Origin: Pleurodeles waltl
Taxonomy: Eukaryota; Chordata; Amphibia; Caudata; Salamandridae
Length of the DNA: 64,000 nt
Reading direction: 5' to 3'
Assembly: GCF_031143425.1 (NCBI RefSeq)
Contig: NC_090451.1
Location: 352,106,339 to 352,170,338 of the forward strand
Shown: piece by piece, positions 33,781-45,458 of the stretch
How the letters are laid out: each line of letters starts with the position of its first letter
Numbering within the stretch: position 1 is the first letter of the stretch
Program-made: the position numbers and the translations under genes
The notes under the pieces: model-generated
Told to the model about the DNA's origin: nothing
What the model saw: the letters and a program-made list of their open reading frames with translations, nothing else
Databases searched by the model: none

Positions 33781-35270
33781 GTGTGGGCAGGGGGTGTGGC
33801 CACCAGCAGGCCAAGATGGCCACAACTGCCTGAGCTCAGTGAGGATATCGCCTGTGCCTGACCAATCCTGTGCTCCAAGGGCCCTGGCATTATTGACGAT
33901 GACAGGAAGGTGAAACTAGTTGAGCGGGACGGACATCCAGCAGGTTGGGAGCACTGTCCTGACTAAGGAGAGCATCTCTGGAGCCACAAGGTGGCTGGTT
34001 TGCACTGTTTCAAAGGCCCTGGAGGTAGGTAACTGACTGCAGGGGGTGCCCCAGCACATTGTATGAAGCTCTGGGGGTGTCTGAAGCTGTCAGCCCCTGG
34101 TGACTGAAGTGTCTCCCCAATCCTCAAGAGAGAGACAGAGAGTCTGCTTGTGGAGGGGCTGCCGGCAGATACAGTGGCAATGCACAAGGATGGCTGGGTC
34201 CATTTTCCATCCCATAGCTGGTGTACCGGGATACTGGCGGACACTAGGTAATCGTCTTCCAATGACTAGTGATAGAGGCAGCCTCCTTGTGGACCTTAGA
34301 CCAAGGACCACCAGGCTGGAAAAGGTGTCTAGAGGGAGCTACGGGATGCAGCCAGACTGGTCCCTGGGCAGAGGAGACACCGGCCTATAGGCGATGGGGC
34401 AGGGAGTAAGGGTTTTGGAGCAGGTCTGCGATTCCACTGTGGCTTCTCCTGTGCAGGTGACTGGAAGGGCAGAGGGAGGACTTGCAGGTTTGCACTGTTG
34501 TCTACCTTGCTGCCCTTGGCTTAGGGCCTCGCCATTGCCAGCTTACCCATAGTCTTCAGAGCTAGGATAAGCCGCACCAGAGATGCCTGAGTGTGGGAGA
34601 GGGAGGGTATAGAGCCATGGACCAGCACCTCCCCTCAGCAGCAAGCGAACCCAGACAAGTTGGACTTCATCCTTACTGCAGTTAGCATAGCCAGAGAGGT
34701 GTTGGAGGGCAAAATAGATGAGGAGTCTAATGATCTGGGTATTCTTACGGAAGACCATTGGAAACTAGCAGATAGTCAAGAGCAACACTGAGGCCGTTGA
34801 GGAAGTCTGACCGCTGGTTAGCACACTGCAGTCTCATGTGCAGGAGCTGAGCAGAAGAGTGGAGGCTTTGGAAAGGAGAGCAGAAGATGCAAATGGCCAT
34901 AGGTGCCGCAATAACATAGGAGTAATGGGTTTACCTTAGAAGATCAAGGGAAAGGATAATAGTGGCTTATTTGGAAAATTGTCTCACTACAGCAGTGGCA
35001 CCTCAGTGCCTGTCTCAATTATTTTCACTGGACTTATTGCAGAGTATTGACCCCCCCCCGCAGTGTGCGACACCAGGCCTCTGGCGGTGCACTTACTACA
35101 TTATCGAGAAAAGGTCCTTATCATCCAGAAGGCATGGATGGTAGGCAGTAGGCTGCTTCAATGACGTAAACTCCTTAGTTGCCATCTTTCCTGACTATAC
35201 ATTGGCAGACCAACAGTGTAACCTCAAGGCTCTTCCCCTCACAGGACACACGACAAAGAATCACGCACTG
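33781..35270 (+). pseudogene. L1-like LINE, 5' region and ORF1 relic
   Basis: The left part has an L1-type 5' region ('CCAAGATGGCC' near 33815). From about 34620 the plus strand encodes, over shifted frames, a coiled coil ('LQSHVQELSRRVEALERRAE' near 34840). This is followed by the RNA-binding motif region 'RCRNNIGVMGLP' near 34910 and 'LLHYREKVLIIQKAW' near 35100-35140, in the order of L1 ORF1 proteins. Stops and frame slips break it, and ORF2 is absent. ORF1p would bind and package LINE RNA; only the family assignment is supported here. Confidence 0.65.
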
Positions 35271-37909
35271 ACACCCATGTATGCTTCGGAGACTTGTTTT
35301 CTTTCACACCAATTTGTTCTGTGATAGAAAAATATAGAAATGAATACCCTCTTGACTTCTGCAACTTTCTGCAGATTGCTTGCTGTGAACGTTCGTAATA
35401 CTATAACCTCAATAATAACAGAATTCACTTTCACACTAAAATCACCAAGATGCTAAAATCCACCAGCAGCCATGAAGCAGAAGTTTTACTTCGAACAGCA
35501 AGGAGCGCAGCCACTTGTCTTTCATCACAGACCAATGAAAAACAGAAGCAATTTGCATCTCATTCCAGAGCGAAGCAAGTCATGTCGGATGCAGCGCACG
35601 CAAAAGATGGCCTTTAAAGGTAGCTGACATGTAAATATTACATCGGCTGTTCTAAAATAGAAAAAAGCACGTTGACTTAACAATGTAAAGTACAAGGAAC
35701 ACACAAAACAAGCAACAGCAAACACAAGCAGGAAACAAAGAAAAAATTAGTCCCACAAAATGAACACATAAACACTCAGCTTAAAGATACCAATACTTGG
35801 GCGCTGCTCCAAGGGAGGAAACAAAACACAAAAAGGATGACAAAGAGAAAGAATTTACCACTAGCAAGTAAGCATTTTAAAGGACAATCGAAGGGACGAG
35901 TAAAAAGACAATGGACGTGCTGTAAGACCACAAAGCGTATACAACATGCCTGGGCTCGACCTAAAAAAGCCTAGGCTTCAATACGCACAGAGGATTGTCA
36001 TGTGTCTTGGGCAAAAAACAAACTCCAGCTAGGTCAGGGCATGGGTACACAACAGTTTCACTATGCAGTGGATGCTTCAGTCCGAAAATTGACTAATCAA
36101 ATGAACAGAAAACACTCAAACATTTTGGAAGAATTACAGGAATTATGGAGTATATAGTTTATGGTGAAGCAATATCTATATCTGTGCCATTCTATGGAAT
36201 GAGTTGGAAGATTGTGTCTTTTCTCACAGCTCTTCCTTTTACAGCACGCACACCAAGCTTTCATTTTCCACAGTTTTGAAAATACATGATTGTTGAAGCC
36301 TTTCTGTGGAAAATGGTAGACAGCAGTTGAATACAGAATGGAAACTTACACAAGATTTACTTTGTAGTAAAACAAAATTTATTGAGGCAATATGTAAACA
36401 TTAGAATATAGCATAACATTTCTAAAGCTTGAATAATGTATTCTATAATGATCTAAAAACGGTAAAGCAATTACAACATCTAAAATGTACATGTATACTA
36501 CACGATTTAAGGCTGTTTGTCTCATGTTAGAATTAAGTTTTAAAGAATTTCTGCAAATGCCTAAAAATAAAGGGCTGTCCATTGGCACATGGGGAGTCGA
36601 ACACTTAATATCAAATGTGAAAACATATTTTTTGTTTTTGTGCCTACTCCTTTGAGCAGATATCGGGTACATTTCAACACCATGGATCGCAGTTCAGGTT
36701 TCTGGTAGCTGTATGAGAAAATATTATTATTTCCTAATAAAAACAAGATGAAAGAAGTGGATGGTTTCCTTGATAGATAGTCATTATTCTTTGTAAGGAT
36801 GAAAATAAGGAAGAACTTATTCAATATGTCTTCCGAGGAAAGGGTTCTTACGTTGTTCTAATGCTCACAGGTGGGATTATGTTTAAGTTTACTTGTTTGT
36901 GCAGATAGTAAGGTATAATTATTTACTTCAGTAGTGAGTCCATAGAACATCTACATAAACACATTTAATGCATCTAATACATAAATACAGGCAATATAAT
37001 AATTGTTATAAGAACCCTAATTCGTCAAGCATGAACCAGAACTCTCCACCAGATTTAAAATTGTTAAAAACTAAGTTTTTGATAAAACATTACAGTTTAG
37101 GAAATGACAAAAAAATGTAATCAAACAATGTCAGATATTCAGTTTGTAGAATTAATAATAGAAAAAGTATTACTTTGTAAGTTTCTACTGAGTAATTTAA
37201 AAAAATGGGTCTAATAAGTTATATTTGGAAATGTGTAAGACTTGGTCAGAAAAAAAAAAACATGAATCATATCCTGTATTTTAACATAACAAAATTGACA
37301 ACCAGGATGAAAAATGGTCCTGTTCATTCTAATCCATACAATTTCTCCAATAAGGACCTGACCAAATTTAAACTTCACAAAAACTCTTTGTATATAAGGA
37401 CAAATATCAGCCTTCACGTAAAAGACATTGAACCGCAGCTTACAAAAGAAAAATTTCATTCCAGTCTTTTAATTTGTACACAATGATGTGTCATCCTGAG
37501 ACCTTTGTACATCGGATCTTCAGCGTACTGTTGTTTTTGAGATAACACTTATTTATAGTTAAGTTCCATCTGCTTAAAGCAATAGGAGCAGATTTTACTA
37601 ATTGAATTCATCTTTTTCCTATTGTGTGAACATTCTGGCTATAAAATCGTTTTCAACAATTGTTTGGAACTACAGAATGGTCGATCAACATAAATAATCT
37701 GACAGTAGGTCCAAACAATGATCCCAATCAGCCATAGCTCAAGGCACATAACTTCAGAGTTGGAATTACTAATGCCAAGATGATGTTTCCAAAGTTCAGA
37801 TTCAATACAGGGCATACTATTGAACACAGTCATAAACATGGCCTCAATTGCTTATAGTGCGAGTGGAGGTATTTTTCTGACATACATCTTTTTAAAAGTG
37901 ATTGCATAT
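35271..37909. other. Low-repeat A/T-rich DNA
   Basis: No element family is recognisable. On the minus strand near 36380-36365 a 'CAATAAATTTTG' signal followed by T-rich sequence could be a polyadenylation site of a minus-strand transcript, but no coding exon or splice evidence supports a gene. Several 60-100 residue open frames here lack motifs. Confidence 0.35.
37905..37909 (+). repeat. Target-site duplication, left copy
   Basis: The pentamer catat immediately precedes the solo LTR and is repeated exactly at 40572-40576. Confidence 0.85.
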
Positions 37910-40571
37910 TGTAAGGAAATGCCTTCCTTGGCATGGTTACCCCCTGACTTTTTGACTTTTGTTGATGCCAGTTATGATTGAAAGTGTGCTGGAACCCTGC
38001 TAACCAGGCCCCAGCACCAGTGTTCTTCCCTAAACTGTACCTTTGATTCCACAATTGGCACAGCCCTGGCACACAGATAAGTCCCTTGTAATTGATACCC
38101 CTGGTACCAAGGGCCCTGTTGCCAGGGAAGGTCTCTAAGGGCTGCAGCATGTATTATGACACCCTGGGGACCCCGCACTCAGCACATGCACACAGCCTCA
38201 CAGCTTGTGTGTGCTGGTGGGGAGACAATGACTAAGTCGCCATGGCACTCCCCTCAGGGTGCCATGCCCACGTCTCACTGCCTGTGGCATAGGTAAGTCA
38301 CCCCTCTAGCAGGCCTTACAGCCCTAAGGCAGGGTGCACTATACCACAGGTGAGGGCATAAGTGCATGAGCACTGTGCCCCTACAGTGTCTAAGCAAAAC
38401 CTTAGGCAAAACCTTAGACATTGTAAAGGCAGGGTAGCCATAAAAAATATATGTTCTGGGCGTTTGTCAAATACGAACTCCACAGCTCCATAATGGATAC
38501 ACTGAAATCTGGGAAGTCTGGTATCAAACTTCTCAGCACAATAAATGCACTCTGCCAGTGTGGGAATTATTGTAAAATATACCATGAGGGCTTCTTAGAG
38601 ATGCCCCCTGAATACCAGTCCGACTCCTAGTGCTAGGCTGACCAGTTTCTGCTAGCCTGCCACAACCAGACGAGTTTCTGTCCACATGGGGAGAGCGCCT
38701 TTGTCACTCTGTGGCCAGGAACAAAGCCTGTACTGGGTGGAGGTGCTTCTCACCTCCCCCTGCAGGAACTGTAACACCTGGTGGTGAGCCTCAAAGGCTC
38801 ATGCCTTTTGTTACAGCACCCCAGGGCATCCCAGCTAGTGGAGATGCCCGCCCCTCTGGTCACTGCCCCCACTTTTGGCGACAAGGCTGGAGGAGATAAT
38901 GAGGAAAACAAGGAGGAGTCACCCACCAGTCAGGAAAGCCCCTAAGGTGCCCTGAGCTGACGTGCAATCTTGAGATTGGAGGATTCCCCCAAAAGGAATA
39001 GGTATGTGCCCCCTCCCCTCAGGGAGGAGGCACAAAGAGGGTGTAGCCACCCTCCAGAACAGAAGCCATTGGCTACTGCCCCCTGACCTAAACACACCCC
39101 TAAATTTGGTATTTAGGGGCGACACTGAACCCAGGAAATCAGATTCCTGCAACCTACAACAAGAAGGACTGCTGACCTGAAAGCCCAGCAGAGACGACAA
39201 CTGACTTGGTCCCAGCCCTACCGGCCTGTCTCCAGACTGAAAGAACCTGCACAGCGACACATCTGACAGGGACCAGCGACCTCTGAGGACTCCGAGGACT
39301 GCCCTGAACCCGAAGGACCAAGAAACTCCTGAGAACAGCAGCACTGTTCAAAAACTGCAACAACTTTGTGACTTTAAAGCAACTTTTAAAAAACTCTCTC
39401 TTCCTTCCGGAAGCATAAGACTTCTCACTCTGCACCCGAAGCCCCTAGCTTGAGCTCCAGAGAACAAACACCGCAGAGAGGACTCCCAGGCGACTACAAT
39501 GACGTGAGTACCCAGAGTTGACCCCCCTGCACCGTCACAGCGACGCCTGCAGAGAGGATTCAGAGGCTCCCCCTGACCGCAACTACCTGGTAACGAGGAA
39601 CCCGACACCTGGACCAAGCACTGCATCCGCAGCCCCCAGGACCGAGAGGAACCACCTTCCAGGGCAGGAGTGACCGGCAGGTGGCCCTCTTGCTAGCCCA
39701 GTCAGTGGCTGGCCCTAGAAGCCCCCCTGTGCCCTGCATGCATCGCCTAAGTGACCCCCGGGTCATTGCTTCCATTGCTTTCAATAGGGAACCCAACGCC
39801 TACTTTGCACACTGCACCCGTCGCCCCTGTGCCGCTGAGGGTGTGTTGTGTGTGCCTGTTTGTGTCCTCCCCCCACCCCCCCCCCCCAGCGCTCTACAAA
39901 AAACCCCTGGTCTGCTCCCCAAGGACGCAGGTGCTTACCTGCTAGCAGACTGGAACTGGAGCACCCCTGATCTCCATAGACACCTATGTGTTTTGGGCCC
40001 TCCTTTCACCTCTGCACCCAACCGGCCCTGTGTTGCTGGTGCTGTGGCTTTGGGGTTGCCTTGAACCCCCAACGGTGGGTTGCGTATGCCCGGGAGACTG
40101 ACTTTGTAAGTGCTTTACTTACCTGAGAAACCTAACCAAACTTACCTCCCCCAGGAACTGTTGATTTATGCACAGTGTCCACCTTTAAAATAGCTTATTG
40201 CCTTTTTAACTAAAACTGTGTGTACTACTGCTTTGAATCAAAGTTCTATATTTACCTGTGTGACTTACCTTGCATTTTATGTACTTACCTCAAACCTTGA
40301 ATCTTGTGGTTCTAAAATAAATTAAGAAAATATATAAAAACCATTAGCCTGGAGTTAAGTCTTTGAGTGTGTGCTCCTCATTTATTGCCTGTGTGTGTAC
40401 AACAAATTCTTAACACTACCCTCTGATAAGCCTACTGCTCAACCACACTACCACAAAATAGAGCATTAGTATTATCTCATTTTGCCACTATCAACCTCTA
40501 AGGGGAACCCTTGGACTCTGTGCACACTCTCTCTCACTTTGAGACAGTATATACAGAGCAAACTTCGTACA
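37910..40571 (+). repeat. Solo LTR, family B (2.66 kb) with perfect 5-bp target duplication
   Basis: Starts TGTAAGGAAATGCC and ends CTTCGTACA. It matches, in opposite orientation, the Gypsy-2 LTRs at 45459-47463 and 59935-62631. An AATAAA signal is present near 40315, followed by the R/U5-like region 'GAGTGTGTGCTCCTC' and 'GATAAGCCTACTGCTC'. The perfect catat duplication on both sides and the absence of internal sequence identify a solo LTR made by LTR-LTR recombination, in otherwise low-repeat DNA. Confidence 0.85.
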
Positions 40572-40576
40572 CATAT
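40572..40576 (+). repeat. Target-site duplication, right copy
   Basis: The pentamer catat follows the terminal TACA of the solo LTR and equals 37905-37909. Confidence 0.85.
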
Positions 40577-40948
40577 CTTTGTGGATAAAAAAATTGCAGT
40601 AAACCAAATCGTATAGATTTTATTCCAGAGTAGTAAAGTCTATTATGAAGTACCCAAGAGAGATTGAGTTATATTTATTCCCAGCTGTGCATAATCTTTT
40701 ACTTCCTCAATTATTTTCTCATTACTATACCAGGACAAAGCACATTTAAGACTTCTTGCACCCGTCATCCTCATTTTAGTTTTTCTTTAGTTAACTGAAA
40801 GGTTATGAGCTACAGTGAATGAGGCTTCAGTATCAGTTTATATTCTATAAACGTATCTGGGTAAGAGACATTAGCACAAAGTCATCTGCATACCTTAAAG
40901 TTGATATTTCCTTCATCCCTAATGTTAGAGGATGAATAGTGACTTTTC
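40577..40948. other. Low-repeat DNA between solo LTR and DIRS-3
   Basis: A/T-rich sequence without recognisable motifs. It continues the low-repeat DNA left of 37910. Confidence 0.4.
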
Positions 40949-41278
40949 TTATCTGATAGAGACTTCTAGCTGCAGATTCCTTACCTTTGAATTTTTCTAG
41001 GCGTCAGGCTGGATCTGTAATTTTTTTGTGAGCAGCATCAGCAGCACCTCTGTGCACCAGTAGTTGACGTTGATCGGCTCAGTCTGGTGTCTCCTGTGTT
41101 GGAAGTGACATGCGCTGTGCCTGGATAGGTGCCACATCAGCGCCCTGAGGTCAGTCCTTTTCCTTCCTTGCCAGTTAGTGCAGATCCAGGAAGAGCTACC
41201 CCGTCATACACTTGTTGACTGAGCTTTATTTTAGACTTTTGTCAAAACTTGAGAAGTTTTTCTCCTGATGCGGCAGGA

Positions 41279-42790
41279 ATGTCATCTAGGAAGGCTGACT
41301 TCAAGCCCTGCAGCACCTGCCACCGACCGATGTCTGTGACGGACTCGCACCATTTTGTCTGTGGAGCCTCAAGTGCGAACATGACGTTAAGACCTGCGTT
41401 GACTGAGGAGTCATGAACCAGAAGGCCTTGAGGGAGCAGTCCCTCAAGCACCTGGCAGCTTAACATGAGACGCTGGAGTGGTTTCGATCCTGGTCAAGGT
41501 AAAGGTACCGGGATCAGTGCAGAGACAAGGATCTTTGTTGCATTTTAAGTTGTTGGGCTACTCAGGTAAGTCCCACCACAAGAAGAAGAGTAAGAAGTCA
41601 AAGAGGTCTTTGAATTAACCCTGTTCGTTGAAGTCATTCCATGAAAGGAGAGAGCCTTGTCATTCGAGGCCTGGCTCGGTTCAGCCAGTATCTGGGCCGG
41701 CTCTGCGCCTCCCCGAGTTTACAGGAACCGGTGCAGCTGCCGCCCAACTCAGAGTTTTATGAGGCCATGTGCCTCATATTTGGGTGGTCTGTTTTCTCCG
41801 GCGCGTCCTGTGGGATCAGAAGGAGCCCCTACTGGTTCTGTACCGGCAGCTCTGGCCTCGGTGCCAGTCAGGCCTCTTGGATCCACTGATCAATCCGAAT
41901 TGGTACCGGTCGTACTACCCCAACCTTTCCTGGTGCAGATCCAAATGCTGACACTCTTGACGCCCTGCAGCAACGCCATCCCCATTCTAATCTAATCCCT
42001 GACTCCAACACCCAGCTGGAGGGGAGTTGTCCAGTGCTGACTGGAGTCATGCATCCAAAGTTGTATTCCGAGCCCTAGTCCTGTGGGCTTGAACTCGGGG
42101 AGGAGTAAGAGTGGTTGGTTGACCCTGAAGAATAACAGTTCCTCAATCCCATTTTGGACTGTTGTGAGGACCTGTCAGAAACCAGCGGACTGGATATTCA
42201 GCCAGATTCTGGCATGGTCTGTCCTCCTACCATGGAGGACGAAGCTTGATTTGCAATAGTGATGAGAAGGGCTGCTGAAGTCCTTGATCTTCAGTTGCCC
42301 TCAGTGGCAGTCAAAACTTGTGTCTTGACGGAGGTGCTTCAGCCAGGGATGATCCTTTCAGAACCGCTTCTCCCTTTTAACAAAGCTCTCACAGACATCC
42401 TGCTAGGGTCGTCTTCTTCAGGTGCTGCCAGTGGTCCCAGAGGAGGTCCAGGCTGTACACTACCAAGCTGTTGCTGATGGGACAGATGCAGCTAAGTTCA
42501 CAATACGATGTGGACTGGACACCCAACTCGCTGGGCAGAACAGATTCATTGTCTGTGGCCTTATGGCACCAAGCCTGTCTGAGGACAACTGGCTTTTCAG
42601 GGGATGTCCAAGCATTGCCTATGGACAGAACTTTCGGTAGCACCAGTTTCTTCATAGACAAGGCCGACTCGGCTCTGGAGCACTTCAAGCATAGTAGTGC
42701 TACCGCCAGATCCTTGAGTATATCCAAGGCCTCTCGCCAACCTCAATCTGCCTTTCCCTCCTTTCATGTCCACATAAGGGCCTTCTAACT
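41279..42790 (+). pseudogene. DIRS-3 ORF1 (gag-like)
   Basis: The ATG at 41279 opens 'MSSRKADFKPCSTCHRPM' with a Cys/His-rich N-terminus followed by 'DSHHFVCG', the counterpart of the DIRS-1 ORF1 start. Scattered open pieces follow in other frames up to about 42790, including an acidic middle part. The region is broken by many frameshifts and stops. The call rests on position in the element and the shared Cys pattern. Confidence 0.6.
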
Positions 42791-42939
42791 GCGTCTTTAA
42801 CCACCCAGCTACCACAGCGCACAAGCCTCCCAGCCTCTCCCTGCCTGAGGACATGATATCCACAGACATCATGGGTTGGCAAACCAAAGATTGGGCCAGT
42901 CCACCACTGACTCAGCAGCCACAGCCTTTAAACTGCTTT

Positions 42940-44330
42940 AGTTTGCCCTTATTTCATCATGGTTACACAGTAAGAGGTACAATACGCCATCACCTGCCCC
43001 ACTGGCAGTTTATATCATCAGACCAATGGGTTCTTCAAATTGTCCATAGGGGTTACTCGCTCTCCTTCGTGACCACCCCTCGACCTGTGCCACCCGCTCG
43101 TGAAAGACTGACAGAGGACCTTCTTTCCTTTCCCTGCTAATAAGTGATGTCTCTCTTGGCCAAGGAAGCCATAGATAGGGTGCAGATGCCAGAAGTAGTT
43201 TGTGGTTGCTATTCCCGCTACTTTCTGGTGCCCAAAAAGGACAGAGGATTTCGTCCTGTCCTAGACCTGCACCCTCTCAACTGTTTCTTCAAGAAGGAGA
43301 CATTCAAAATGCTCATGCTCACTCCAGTGCTGTCTGCCCGGGACGCGGGAGATTGGATGGTAGTGTTGGATTTGCAGAACACTTAATTCCACATCTTCGT
43401 GCTGCCTTCCCATAGGCGTTACCTGAGGTTCATGGTAGGTCACGAGGAATTTCAGTTCACTGTGCTCCCTTTCGGCCTTTTCAGCCACCCCTGGGTGTTC
43501 ACCAAGTTGATGGCGGTGGTTGCAGCTCAACTGCGCAGATCACGGTTGCTGGTCTTCCCCTAGCTATTGAAGGTAGGCATGCCCCAGATTGTCTACCACC
43601 TCCAGAGTATCTTTTGCAATTGCTTGGGTTCACTATAAATGTGCTGATGTTTCATCTGCTCCCGTCTCAAACACTCCCTTTCATCGGTGCAGTTTAGGGC
43701 TTATCCTCCCGAACGGCGAGTCCAGGCTATTCAGGCAATGATACCAAAGTTTCAGCCTCTTTCCTGTGCTTAGGTGAGACTGATTCTGAGACTGCTGCGC
43801 ATCATGGCCTCCTGCATCCTGCTTGTGACACATGCCTCTGGCATATGCGGGCTCTGCAGTGGGACATGAAGTTCCAGTGAACGCAGCATCAGGGGAATTT
43901 CTCAGACATGGTCCGTTCTTGGAGGGAACTGCAAAAGGTCTTCAGATGCATCACTCCTGGGATGGGTAAGCCATTTGGGAGAGGTCGATATCAGAGGCTT
44001 GTGGTTCCAAGTGGAATTGGGGCTCCACATCAACCTACTTCAGCTCTGGGTGATCTGTCTGACATTGAAAGCCTTTCTGCCCTCCATCAAGGGAAGGCTA
44101 GTGGAGGTTTTCATGGACAATACTACAGTCATGTGGCACTGCAACAAGTGGGATGGGGTCATGTACCCTTTGTCAAGAGGCCATGCACCTCTGCACATGG
44201 CTGAAACGTCAGGGCATATCCCTGGTGGTTCAACACCTGGAGGGTGCACTCCACGTCAGAGCATACACAATGAGCTGAAGATGCCTAGCGGATCACAAAT
44301 GGCATTTATATTTGGGGATAGTGCAAAGAC
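42940..44330 (+). pseudogene. DIRS-3 reverse transcriptase and RNase H
   Basis: RT pieces: 'HWQFISSDQWVLQIVHRGYS' near 43010 and 'CGCYSRYFLVPKKDRGFRPV' near 43200. Then come 'GDWMVVLDLQ' near 43350 (palm aspartate, then a stop) and 'FTVLPFGLFSHPWVFTKLM' near 43460. The catalytic YLDD is replaced by a stop-containing 'VFP*LLK' near 43555. RNase H-like sequence appears near 43975-44160 ('LLQLWVICLTLKAFLP', 'VFMDNTTVMW'). It is inactive because of the stops and the lost catalytic box. Confidence 0.75.
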
Positions 44331-44689
44331 TCTTTAAGCAGTGATGAGAGGCTTGGTTGGATCTGTTCACCACTGATGTCAGCAGGTTTGCACCCTGGAG
44401 TTTCCAAGGCAGTTCTTGATCAGAGAAGCTTTTCGCCTTGAGTGGAGCTCAGGCCTTCTGAAAACTTTGCTGCCCATTCAACTCCTGCCTCGACTTCTCA
44501 AGAAAATCAGGAATGACTGTGCCTAAGTTATCCTTGTTGCTCTGGACTGGGCTCTGAGAGTTTGGTATCCTGAGCTGTTGAGCATGGCTATCGGTCCTCT
44601 TGTCAGGCTGCCCCTTCGGGAAAATCTTTTGTCACAGCAGCAGAAAAGGGTTCTCCACTCGAACCTATCAATGGTCTGCCTTCATGCGT

Positions 44690-45458
44690 GGAGATTAAGC
44701 GGCAGCAGTTGACAGCTTTCGTTGTTTTCCCACTAAGCCTCCAGTGTCATTTTGGCAGCCAGGCAACCTTCTGCCAAGACTGTATATGCCTGCTGTTGGA
44801 CCAAGTGTGTGTCATGGTGTGCACAGAAACAAATTGATCCCCTTTCTGGTCCCCTCTCTCAGGTTATTTTCTTTATTCTCTCTCTTGCCAACAGGGCTCT
44901 GCTCTGGGCATTCTCAAGGGCTACATTGCTGCCATTTCAGCCTTCTTGCAGCTGTCTTATTAACTTTCCCTCTTCAAATCCACTGATGTCCACAGATTCT
45001 TAAAAGGATTTCAACACGTTTCCACCTTCACCCTTTATCATGCCTTAGTGGAACCTTAATCTTGTGCTCACATTTCTCATGTGCACTCCCTTTGAGCCTC
45101 CACATAATAGTACCTTCAGGCTTTTTACCATCAAGACAGCCTTCCTCGTGGCCATACCATTTGCCCTGAGGGTCAATGAGTTTCAGGACTGATCATTGAA
45201 GCCGCTATATCTGAGTATTTATCCAAAGTGTTTCTGGGAACTAGGCGTTCTTTTCTACCAAAAATAGTCACCCCATTTCATGGTGACCAATCCATCACCT
45301 TGCCTACTTTTTACGCTCTGCCACATCCCTCAACAGAAGAGGAGCGAGCTCATTGTCTAGACCAAAAAAGAGGGTTGTCATTCTAACTTGACCGCACTAA
45401 TGAGTTCTGGGTGGACGACCAGCTCTTTGTGGGTTTTGTCAGAGCAAAGAGGGGAAAG
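44690..45458 (+). pseudogene. DIRS-3 tyrosine recombinase, N-terminal and middle part
   Basis: Recognisable by alignment of 'KTAFLVA' near 45130 (the region before the first catalytic Arg; the usual Ala-Lys/Arg-Arg reads 'ALRVNEF') and 'DDQLFVGFVRAKRGK', ending exactly at 45458. The counterpart in DIRS-1 is followed by a few residues and then 'KQTI', which here reappears at 62632. Stops and frame slips are frequent. Confidence 0.7.

Larger units (their letters stand above)
40949..45458 (+). mobile_element. DIRS-3: degenerate DIRS-like element, left part
   Basis: The left end ('TTATCTGATAGAGAC', 'GCAGATTCCTTACC') is inverted in the internal complementary region at 62930-63020. ORF1, RT, RNase H and recombinase regions follow in the usual order on the plus strand. 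The recombinase is cut at 45458 and resumes at 62632, so the element is one locus of about 5 kb split by a 17.2-kb insertion. Many stops and frameshifts show that it is older than DIRS-1 and DIRS-2. Confidence 0.8.
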
